Source: Trifolium pratense (Eukaryota; Streptophyta; Magnoliopsida; Fabales; Fabaceae). From it: 64,000 nt of DNA. This document shows positions 1 to 10,300 of this stretch, piece by piece. Position numbers and translations under genes: made by a program. The notes under the pieces are model-generated. The model had not been told where the DNA came from. It saw nothing but the letters and a program-made list of their open reading frames with translations, and did no database searches. How positions within the stretch are numbered: the stretch's first letter is position 1; each line of letters starts with the position of its first letter. The stretch spans positions 47,281,362 to 47,345,361 of the forward strand of contig NC_060061.1 of assembly GCF_020283565.1 (NCBI RefSeq). Reading direction: 5' to 3'.

Positions 1-549
1 ATATCTGTGATGCTTTACTTAAATTTATTCTAAACTTCTATCATATTTCATTTTTATTTTAGATTGAATTAACCATTCAAAAACACATTTTTTAAAATTT
101 GTGTAAAAAAAACTTATACGAACCAACCTGATCTGGTTAAACTATTGTCCACATACGGTAACATGAAATAATAATTATTGTAATAGGAAATATGTATTAG
201 GTTATTATTAATTTAATTTAAATATTAATTTTATATTATGTCAATTTACTTTTTTATTTCTTTTTAATAAGGCTTTAGCCTCATTTGGAAAGAAATCAAT
301 CAAATGTTTTATCAAACACGTTCTTCTCTAAAAAACTCTCATTTAATACTATGCATCTATGTTTGCATGATCTCTTTTTGGTAACGGATTTTATTCTAAA
401 TCATTATAATCCCTACTCTTAAGACTTGGATTTTATCGATTGGTCCCTAGAATCCACTTTATCCCTACACATACTTTCTTATTATAATCACACTAACATC
501 TCATAACAAATCATACTTCCATCATCCTCTCTGAGCCAAACAATCACTC
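1..549. other. AT-rich 5' flank of the receptor-like protein gene
   Basis: No credible coding region is seen. The stretch is AT-rich and lies just upstream of the ATG at 550. I see no convincing TATA box at a fixed distance. Confidence 0.5.
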
Positions 550-3492
550 ATGATGACAATTATCACTACACAAATGCCACTTCTTTTGCTTCTACTTTTA
601 TCTTTAACCACATTTCACAAATGCATGTCAATCAATGATCACAAATGGGTTCGATGCAATGAGAAAGATAAAGAGACATTATCAATCTTCAAAAAGGGAA
701 TCAATGATAGTTATGGTCAGCTATCAACATGGTCAACCGAAAAAGATTGTTGTGCATGGAAAGGAGTCTCCTGTGACAACATAACCAACAGAGTTACAAA
801 ACTTGATCTCAAATTACCACCTTACAGAACTTTGACAGGTGAAATCAATATGTGTATTCTAGAACTTGAGTTTCTCAGTTACTTGGATTTGAGCTTGAAT
901 GATTTTGATGTGATAAGTTTTACAACCATTCAACACAACATCACACATGCATCTAACCTTTTCTACCTTGACTTATCCAACAACTTTGTAGATAGAAGTA
1001 GTACTCTTCAGATGAATAATCTTGATTGGCTTTCTCCACATTCTTCATTGAAATATCTGAACCTTACTGGAATTGATCTTCATAAGGTAACCAATTGGCT
1101 TCAAGCTGTTAATACACTTCCTTCACTATTAGAGTTACAGTTGAGTCATTGTTACCTAAACAACTTCATCATCAACCCATCTATTCAGTATTTGAATTTG
1201 TCTTCACTTCTAACTCTTGATCTTTCTGTCAACGACATCACCTCTCAGTTACCAAATTGGTTTTTTAATCTCACCAAAGATCTCACTGAACTCATGCTTC
1301 AAGAAAACAATATACATGGTGAGATACCTTCAAGCTTGCTAAACCTTCAAAATCTGAGATACCTTGATCTCTCTTTTAACGAACTACAAGGATCACTTCC
1401 AGATGGAATAAGCCAACTACCAAATATTCAACACCTTGACCTTAACAGTAACATGTTAAGTTTTACAACCATTCAACACAACATCACACATGCATCTAAC
1501 CTTTTCTACCTTGACTTATCCTCCACTGATCTTCAGATGGATAATCTTGATTGGCTTTCTCCACTTTCTTCTTTGAAATATCTCTACCTTAGTGGAATTG
1601 ATCTTCATAAGGTAACCAATTGGCTTCAAGCTGTTAATACACTTCCTTCACTATTAGAGTTACAATTGAGTGAGTGTAACCTGAACAACTTCACCATCAA
1701 CCCATCGATTGAGTATTTGAATTTGTCTTCACTTCTAACTCTTGATCTTTCTGAAAACAAATTCACCTCTCAGTTACCAAATTGGTTTTTTAATCTCACC
1801 AAAGATCTCACTGAACTCATGCTTCAAGAAAACAATATACATGGTGAGATACCTTCAAGCTTGCTAAACCTTCAAAATCTGAGATACCTTGATCTCTCTT
1901 TTAACAAACTACAAGGATCACTTCCAGATGGAATAAGCCAACTACCAAATATTCAACACCTTGATCTTAACAGTAACATGTTAAGTGGTTCCAATATTCC
2001 TTCAACTTTAGGAAACCTCTCATATTTAAATTACTTGTCCATTGGTCGTAATAATTTCTCAGGTGAAATTTCAGAAAATACTTTTTCCAAACTCTCTAAT
2101 TTAGATTACCTAGAATTGACAAGTTCTAATTTTGTATTCCAATTTGATTTGGATTGGGTTCCTCCTTTTCAACTCAGTTATCTTTTCTTGAGTAATACAA
2201 ATCAAGGTCCAAACTTTCCTTCTTGGATATATACACAGAAGTCACTGCAATATCTCGACTTATCGAGCTCGGGAATTTCATTGGTAGATAAAAACAAGTT
2301 TTCGAGCCTTATAGAAAGAATATCTGATTATCTTGATTTGTCAAACAATTCCTTGACTGGGGACATATCAAACCTAACACTAAAGGGTGAGTTGATTTTA
2401 TATTTGTATCGCAATAATTTTACAGGAGGACTCCCAAACATATCACCGAATGTCGGTGATGTTGATTTTTCTTACAACTCCTTCTCAGGGTCAATTCCAC
2501 ATAGTTGGAAGAACTCGAAATATTTAGGATCCATTAATTTGTGGAATAATAAGCTATCTGGTGAAGTTCTGGAGCACGTCTCTGATTGGACACAATTGTG
2601 GTTCTTGAACTTGGGAGAAAATGAATTTTCAGGAACCATACCAATCAAGATGTCACAATTATTCTTGAACTTACATGTATTAATATTGAGAGCTAACCAA
2701 TTTGAAGGGCCTATTCCAACACAATTATTCAATCAATCTTATTTGTTTCATTTAGACCTTGCACATAACAAACTTTCAGGATCTATGCCAGAGTGCATCT
2801 ACAACTTGACTGCAATGGTTATTTTTAATGGGGAGGGCTCAATTTATGGTTCAATTGAGTTGTTTACAAAAGGTCAACAATATCATATTAAACTTTCCAA
2901 AATTAGGAAAACTATTGACCTATCAGCAAATAACTTGTCTGGAAAAGTGCCATTGGAATTATTTCAGCTTGTTCAACTTCAAACCTTAAACTTATCTCAC
3001 AATAATTTCATTGGAACAATACCAAAGACAATTGGAGGCATGAAACATGTAGAATCTCTCGATCTCTCCAATAATAAGCTTTCTGGTGAAATTCCTCAGA
3101 GCATGGCTCTCTTAACCTTCTTGGAGGTTTTTAATTTATCTTGCAACAATTTTCATGGAAAAATCCCAATAGGAACTCAACTTCAAAGTTTTAATGCATC
3201 GAGCTACATTGGAAACCCAGACCTATGCGGAGCTCCTCTTAATAATTGTACCCCAAAAGAAGAAAATCCCAAAACTGCAACAACATATCCGGAGAATGAA
3301 GATGATGACTCCATACGAGAATCATTGTATCTAGGCATGGGAGTTGGATTTGCAGCAGGTTTCTGGGGAATTTGTGGTTCTTTGTTTCTTATTAGGAAAT
3401 GGAGGCATGCATGCTTTCGGTTTGTTGATGGAGTGGGTGACAAGCTCTATGTAACTTTGATGGTAAAGTTAAATAGTTTTCGCAGAAATTGA
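550..3492 (+). CDS. LRR receptor-like protein (RLP), no kinase
   Basis: A single open exon of 980 residues. Residues 1-26 form a hydrophobic signal peptide. Residues about 37-85 are the N-terminal LRR cap with the CCAWKGVSCD signature. More than twenty plant-type extracellular LRRs follow (LxxLxxLDLSxN, SGEIP and GxIPxxL repeats), then the C-terminal cap GNPDLCGAPL, an acidic juxtamembrane stretch (NEDDDSIRES, about 915-925), one membrane helix (about 926-949, GMGVGFAAGFWG) and a short basic tail without kinase. This is the layout of Cf/Ve/EIX-type RLPs, cell-surface immune receptors that signal through SOBIR1-type partner kinases; the ligand is unknown. The LRR block holds a near-identical internal duplication of about 180 residues. 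The start is the first ATG, directly before the signal peptide. A 3' UTR intron may lie downstream (possible acceptor near 3660) but is unproven. Confidence 0.93.
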   Translation: MMTIITTQMPLLLLLLLSLTTFHKCMSINDHKWVRCNEKDKETLSIFKKGINDSYGQLSTWSTEKDCCAWKGVSCDNITNRVTKLDLKLPPYRTLTGEINMCILELEFLSYLDLSLNDFDVISFTTIQHNITHASNLFYLDLSNNFVDRSSTLQMNNLDWLSPHSSLKYLNLTGIDLHKVTNWLQAVNTLPSLLELQLSHCYLNNFIINPSIQYLNLSSLLTLDLSVNDITSQLPNWFFNLTKDLTELMLQENNIHGEIPSSLLNLQNLRYLDLSFNELQGSLPDGISQLPNIQHLDLNSNMLSFTTIQHNITHASNLFYLDLSSTDLQMDNLDWLSPLSSLKYLYLSGIDLHKVTNWLQAVNTLPSLLELQLSECNLNNFTINPSIEYLNLSSLLTLDLSENKFTSQLPNWFFNLTKDLTELMLQENNIHGEIPSSLLNLQNLRYLDLSFNKLQGSLPDGISQLPNIQHLDLNSNMLSGSNIPSTLGNLSYLNYLSIGRNNFSGEISENTFSKLSNLDYLELTSSNFVFQFDLDWVPPFQLSYLFLSNTNQGPNFPSWIYTQKSLQYLDLSSSGISLVDKNKFSSLIERISDYLDLSNNSLTGDISNLTLKGELILYLYRNNFTGGLPNISPNVGDVDFSYNSFSGSIPHSWKNSKYLGSINLWNNKLSGEVLEHVSDWTQLWFLNLGENEFSGTIPIKMSQLFLNLHVLILRANQFEGPIPTQLFNQSYLFHLDLAHNKLSGSMPECIYNLTAMVIFNGEGSIYGSIELFTKGQQYHIKLSKIRKTIDLSANNLSGKVPLELFQLVQLQTLNLSHNNFIGTIPKTIGGMKHVESLDLSNNKLSGEIPQSMALLTFLEVFNLSCNNFHGKIPIGTQLQSFNASSYIGNPDLCGAPLNNCTPKEENPKTATTYPENEDDDSIRESLYLGMGVGFAAGFWGICGSLFLIRKWRHACFRFVDGVGDKLYVTLMVKLNSFRRN
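918..1985 (+). repeat. intragenic tandem duplication inside the RLP gene
   Basis: Copy 1 (918-1460, 543 bp) and copy 2 (1461-1985, 525 bp) encode almost the same protein block, from SFTTIQHNITHAS to LDLNSNML. Copy 2 lacks 18 bp (six codons) after SNLFYLDLS. Both units end in the same short string ttaag, a likely recombination microhomology. The duplication preserves frame and adds several LRRs. Confidence 0.92.
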
Positions 3493-4064
3493 GCTCCTGC
3501 TAGTGAAGGTTAGTTAGTGAAACCTACTTCACAATTTTATTTATCATAATTCATCTATGACTTGTTTCATAATTTATTTATTACTTGTTTCATTGATCAA
3601 AATATAGAGTATTTCGTTTTATTTTGTTATTCTATGCATAACTTTTGCAACTTGTTTTATCAGGTGATTCATCATGTGGCTGATTGATCCTGCAAATCAT
3701 GGTTATGATTTTTCAAAAAGAGCCAAATTGTGATACCACTGTTGTTGCTGAATTTATCTTTCACTTTTTGTAATGTTTTTGTTCATTTTGTCAATTGTAA
3801 TGTTTTTGTTCATTCAAAAACTATTGCTCATGTTATGTATCTGTCATCTTATTGGATATTGAAAATAATTTTTCAACAAAACTTAGCTGCCTCAAACTCT
3901 ACATTGTGTAAAAAACCAATATTGTCATATCTTAAATAAACTGGATTCGAATTTGGCGGGCCGTTCCATATAGACTAAACTATTTTGACAGCTATAACTC
4001 TCCGTACCTGGTACCGGTGGTACATCGTAATATGTTCAGGTAGTTATTGCATTTCAAGATGACT
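3493..4064. other. RLP 3' region, nothing coding
   Basis: AT-rich sequence that probably holds the RLP 3' UTR. The small open frame at 3730-3939 has no recognisable domain. No repeat with clear ends was found. Confidence 0.4.
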
Positions 4065-5393
4065 CTAGCGATTAACATTTGACATTTCAAAAGAAACTTC
4101 AGTCTAACACATTCATATAAGAGAAAATATAGCATTCTGATGAAATGAAAATAAACCAGTTCAAATCTTTACAGATATGTATATTCAGATTTTGACTACA
4201 TAAACACCTATGAAGTAGTTGTTAGCACTTAGCAGTACTGGACCATATGTAACGTGCCTGGGAACAATATACAAAACGGCCGATCATTCTCAAGCATCTC
4301 ATTCTCATCCAAAATGCCATCGGAATTCTCCAACAAAATCACTTGAGCACGATCCATCCGGTTGACGTAGACATATATTCATATATTCAAGTTGCTGGAT
4401 GGAAATAGTTCCTAGATGGTAACAGAAAGAAATATTTACACAAGCACTTGAAAGTTACATGAATATATTGACCAATTGAAAGTGATACTGAGAATGCATA
4501 CATAACATAGAAAAACCAAGCTGTACTCAAAACCATGTAAAATTATAATTTAAGCAAATGATGATTATTATGTCAGAAATTGAGTGAAATTTTAATTACC
4601 TGATCATTATTTTCTTAGGCTTGTGCATCCTTTTCTCAAAATGCTTAGCAAGTTTTTCAGCCTTTCCTTGAATCTGTGCATAAGCAAGTGTAGCAACTTT
4701 GTCACTAGTAAACTTTTCCCATTTCTTCTCATGAAAAGCCTGCATAAATTTTCATCCTTCAAATTTCAAAAGAATAATTCTACTCATATTTCTTATATTA
4801 CAAACTACGAACATGAAGATTGAAATATAGAGAGAAAAGTGTAATAACCTTATAAAAAGGGACTACGTGTAAATGAGAGAGCATATTGATGAAAGCATAC
4901 CCCATATTACAGTTATTCTGTAAGCATAAACAAACATTAGGAAACAGAAATACCAAATGAAAACCTAATCAAGTCCCTAATTGCAAAAATATATAGCATA
5001 CTTTTGAGTCCATTGGAAAGTAAATGAAGTCATAAATTCCATAAATCTTATGGTGATTGTCCTTAATTTCCGAAAGCAGCATCTCTGAAGTATACCTTAA
5101 AACCAATTGTCCTTACTTGTAAGGAATGTTTTGAATCATTAGAGTAGTTCTTGTATCTTCCCCACTTACGATATTGTCAATATCAATCTGGAAATGAAGA
5201 AGCTATGTTGTTGAGAGAAGCATGAGTGATGTATATGCCACCACTTCTGTGATTTAAATTCCCTAATCCAACTGGACGAATCATGAGAAAAGGACTGTGA
5301 TGAAGACCAGTGTATGTGTTTGGCAAACCCTTCCATTGAAGTTGGCCTAACTGAATTGGATGTCTTAGACAAGATGAAGAAGATCGTGGTCAT
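4065..5393 (-). pseudogene. truncated MEI2-like gene copy (3' part, RRM3)
   Basis: This is a diverged copy of the last exons and 3' UTR of the MEI2-like gene at 7363-13244, introns included, so it arose by DNA duplication and not retroposition. Exon equivalents lie at about 4300-4411 (last exon), 4600-4739, 4849-4917 (69 bp, same length as the parent), 5002-5095 (9 bp longer, still in frame), and from 5117 to about 5393 (end of the big exon). The RRM3 remnant still reads GEDTRTTLMIQNIPYK, MLLSEIKDNHH and NNCNMGYAFINM. It is broken. The intron matching parent 8943-9032 (90 bp) is reduced to 21 bp (5096-5116), too short to splice, and read-through meets TAA at once. The large-exon part is frameshifted, and RRM1, RRM2 and the promoter are absent. 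Confidence 0.85.
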
Positions 5394-6423
5394 GGATTCT
5401 CCTCGTTTTCATTTACCACAGAAGAACGTGGTGGCTGATCTTTTTTTATTCATCCCACCAGAAGAACGTGCTTCTCATTTTCATTCTTTTTGCTTACAGA
5501 TGTAGTTATGTTATCCATGCTCATCTTCTCCTAGCTCTATGGATTTGATTCTAAACTGTTCCCATTCTGCTACTTATATGAGACTGCAAAACAAACTAAC
5601 AGAAATACTAACAGAAAAAACTAATCTAACTGACTAAACAGAAATAACTAACAGCCTAAAAACCTTATTCTTTGGTTAAGTATTTATTTATGCTCATACA
5701 AATCTTATACTCATGAGTCATGACATTTAGTTATGCTAATTAATTACTTTAGTAGCAAGCTTAATTATTTTCTTGATAACTTACTTGGTCATAATTACTG
5801 TTTAAGGATCTTGACTTCTCAAATAAAATTCCATCTGTCTATAGAATTTAATCCATTCAAAGGAACTCCCTATTCTGTATTATGAAGAATTATTCCTCAT
5901 TCAAGTAGAGGATGTTCTCAAGGAAGAACGAGTGGTCGTACAATCCAATAGAATATGAATAATATTTTTGCTTAATTGACGATGTTTAGATCAGATGAAT
6001 AATATATTCACTTCTGCTTTTTTTATGTAACCGCAACTGCAGCCACAACATCGCTGGTGCGGCGGGCTGCACAATTGCATTGCACCTCAGTTGTGGTGTG
6101 ATTTTCAATCACATATATGGACCGCATTGTGAGGGCGATAGGTGCCAAAAAAAGGAGTGTAATATTGAAGATCAGTGTATGATGTGTATGATGAATGATG
6201 TCCTAGAGAAGATGATGTCCTAGAGAAGATGACGAAGGAGTGTATGCGTATTCAAACATATAAAGGCCAATGGCAGCATGGTTTCCCATATTCTTCAGAA
6301 CATTGAAACTCCACATTCTGAGGCGCATAAACCCACTTGAGTTGGTTTGGTGGTATTGACTTGGAACCTGGGAATGTGCCAATTTGGGTGGACTAATTTA
6401 GTTTCTTCAAAACAAAAAAAAAA
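5394..6423. other. non-coding stretch with dispersed repeat
   Basis: The first 120 bp contain short units (cagaagaacgtggtggctg-like) that also occur at 17.6 kb. The rest is AT-rich. A GC-richer patch near 6035-6140 looks like a worn repeat without clear ends. No gene seen. Confidence 0.4.
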
Positions 6424-7355
6424 AATTGAGGCTCCTCCCGCAGATAAATAGATTCCTCCCTTAGTCGCTATATATAAAATTTTTGCTGTTTTTTTTAATG
6501 AATCAACTTTGTACACATTAAGATTGCCTATGCATTAATTAGCAATCCTAGACCATAACTAATGTGTCCAGGAACAGTAATATATCTAAAAAATGAAACT
6601 TAGTTTGCTGAATACTTTTCATTTTACATTACTCAAGCAATTAGCATGCGACATTTCAACAGATACTTCGGTCTAACTAAATTTCATATGCTTATCTTTA
6701 TGGAGAGGATCACACATTCATTTAAGATAAATAAATTAATACTAAAAAGAACCTTCAATATTACAATGTTTCGAGACTTTCACTAACAACATTCTGATGA
6801 AACCAGTTCACATCTGTACAGACATGTACATACACATTTGAGACTAAATGAAGCAACAATTACAAACAAGATAGTTCCTTGTTTTCCTTATATACAAACT
6901 TTTTTCCATAATTTGGAACTTTGTTTTGGTACATATACATAGTAATATTCCTCAAAAGACCATAATAGCCTCAACAAAGGACCAGAAAAAATAATAAATC
7001 CAAGACAGTCATCCTGCACAATCTGGCATGCATGCTGCTGTAGAAACTTACCATCCAGCAATACACTTCCAACTCCAAGTTATTCTTTTCCTCTGGTATT
7101 ATAAGTTATAACACAATTGTTTCTCTACACATCTTCATTTCTGCTTTTTTTTTTTTTTTGAAGATTATCATGAACTATTAATACATTAAGAGTAGTCTCC
7201 TCCCGCAGATAAATGGATACCGCCCTTAATCTTTATACACCATTGTTTTTGTTTTTTGTTTTATGAATCAACTTTGTACACCTTTAGGATAATCTATGCA
7301 GTAGTTAGCACTCCTAGACCATATGCAATGTGGCTAGGAACAATAATATATCTAA
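6424..7355. repeat. direct repeat in the MEI2-like 3' UTR region
   Basis: About 165 bp at 7196-7355 is repeated with changes at 6424-6596; both begin cctcccgcagataaat and run to aatatatcta. The segment 6640-6850 also matches 4065-4200 beside the pseudogene copy. The 3' UTR was therefore duplicated more than once. Confidence 0.7.
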
Positions 7356-7362
7356 CAAATGG

Positions 7363-10300
7363 TTAATCTTTCTCGAGGTTCTCGTCCGAATTGCCCTTTG
7401 GGCTCTCCAACATATCACCTGAGTAAGATCCATCCGGTTGACGAATGCATATATTCAAGTTGCTGGATAGAAAATGTTCCTAAATGGTAACAGAGATAAA
7501 TAGTCAGACAAGCACTTGAAAGTTATTACATGAATAAACTGACCAATAAATGTAGCTTTTACAATTAAAGTTGCAATTGAAAGTGATATTTATTATTGAC
7601 AACTCAAACATTACATAACAAAACTAAGCTATCCTCAAAACCAACTAAGAAATTAAGTAATTTAATACGAGCTCTGCGTACAAATAAACTAAATTCTCAG
7701 GACTTATCACTCATGTGGCTAGAATTCATTAAAAGAAGAAACTGATGACTAGTCAGGCCACAAACTCAGGTTTTCTTAGAATTTGGATTGGACCTAACTC
7801 AACCCTTACAGAATAAACTTATAAGGTGAGGGTTGATTCCCCCTTATAAAGTAATTTTCAGGCCATATCTTATCCGATGTGGGACTGTTAATAGCAATCA
7901 TGTCACGTGAACTCCTACATGCGGTGTTATGGTAAATCTTCACCTCTAACTTATCACTCCAACATTGTATACATTTTGATAATGTCAGTAAGAAATCGGT
8001 ATGATGCACAAGCACAACCTCAATAGTCCAAAACAACAATATAGAATCACGAACTTATTTTTTTTTTAATCTATTCTAAATTACTCATCCAGACCTAAAA
8101 AAACCCTTTCTCCAAAACGATCCTAATTATGTTTTATCCTGATTTTTGTAACTAGAAGGAGGAGAGAATGTCGAAAATCCATGTTCAATCTGAAATCCAG
8201 TTGTTCTTAATTTATGACATTCAACCAATAAGTCAAGCTAGAAATGTTGTAACTTCAAGCAATTGAGTCAATACCTGGTCACTAGTATCTTGGCCTTCTG
8301 AATGAAAGAGGATCGGCCTACACCGCTTATCCTCATTCATTAAGCTTGAATTCTGAAAATGCATCACAAGTGCAGCCTTTCCTTGAATCCGTGCATATGC
8401 CAGTGAAGCAACTTTTTCGCTATTAAACTTCTCCCATTTCTTCCCGTTAAAGGCCTGCATAAATTTTCACGACAGTTCTTACAATGCAACCATACATATT
8501 ACATACTTCTCCATACCAAAACAAGTTCAATACTATAAGGAATTTACCAGAAACTACCATAAACGTTAGGAACAAACATCTATCCATGTGACACAATGTC
8601 AAATTTAGGAAATCCTTACATTACAAACTATGCATATGAAAATTAATTATAGATAGAACATTATAACCTCAGGCAAGCAAAGGTAGAATTTAAACCTTAT
8701 AGAAGGCGACGATGTGTGAAGGAGAGACCATATTGATGAAAGCATAACCCACATTGCACTTATTCTGCAATAAAAGAGTCATTAATAAATAAGTCATGCT
8801 GGAATCAGATCCAAAACCATAAATCTCAAATTGAAAAGACATATAAGATGTGCATACTTTAAAATCAATTGGCAAGTAGAGGAAATCATAAGTTCCCTGG
8901 TGATTTTCATCAATTGCAGCAAGCAGCATCTTCGAAGTGTACCTGCAATCGCAGCAGACAAAAGTTGTCAAGAAATTCATCACTGGGATTTTGATGGAAT
9001 CACTAGGATATTTGTTTAGTTGTTGTTCTTACTTGTTAGGAATGTTTTTAATCATTAATGTAGTCCTTGTATCTTCACCATTGATGATTTTGTCAAGATC
9101 AAGCTGGTAAAGCTTCTTACTCTCAATTTGGTTCACATTATTGTCAGGTCGCCTACTTCGTCCACGATCACCAAATCCTTCAATGCTAGATAATCCTGGT
9201 CCGGCATACAAACTATTTCCAAGAAACAAGGAACCATGACCAGGTAGGGACATCATTCCGAAATTAGGTGAACCAATTTCGCTGGTAGTTGCTGAAAGGC
9301 CAAGACCAAGCCCGACAGATGAACGGGAACCCATGTTCATCATAAAATTCCCATCACCGTGATTTGAATTCCCAAATCCGATGGGGCTCATGAGAGAAGC
9401 ATCAGGTGACTCTGGAAAGTATCTGAAATTTCGTTCAAGAGGAAGGCCAGAAGGAGCAGATCCTACATGATGATGGTGCTGAGAGCCAATAAAAGGATTG
9501 CGATGACCCGTGTATGGGAAACCCTGCCTCTGGCTACTAGATGTAAATGGATGCCCAAGGGAAGATGCAGACCAGGCAGATGTGTTTGAATGCTCCGAGT
9601 AAGGAGTCGGGCTTCCCCAAAGAAATTGAGGACCAGACAGTGTTCCAACACTCGATGAACTTGAATTTGTTTCACCAAAAGCAGATATAGGCCTAGGACT
9701 TGCATTTACTTTTTGTTCAGGAAAGGAGATAGAATGCTGAAAAGCTACTCCTTGTGTTGATCCAGAGTTGGCAAACATATGACTTGAAACTCTTCCAGGG
9801 TCCTTGCCAATAGGCGCAATTTTGGGAGATGTTGATGCATGAGGGGAAAGAATTGCAGCCAATCCAGATAAATGGTTGGTGCTTATAGGGCTGGCCTGAC
9901 CCAAACCAGGAGACTTGCTATAAGAACCTAATGGATTAGGTTCAACAGGACTACTAAATTGCGCCCAGCTACCTGTGAAAAAATTGCCTATTAAATTTAC
10001 CTAGCAATTGAAGATACATTTCTTCAATGATACAACATGAGAAAACAAATTGCATTAGGAGTTATTTACCTGGGGGAGAATGGGCTATAGGTGAACCCAC
10101 TTGACTCCTAAAAGTTCGAGCTTCATCTTGTTCCAGTTCTTGAGTCAGTTGTTGCATCAAGCTAACAAGGCAATATGCATCACAGGTTTTATACAGGTGT
10201 AATTATATGTATAACATTGCCAAAGATATCAATTACAATATTAGACTAAAGCAAAGAAAAACAGTGGTAGAATGTTAAAACAAAAACGGCAACACGAGAT

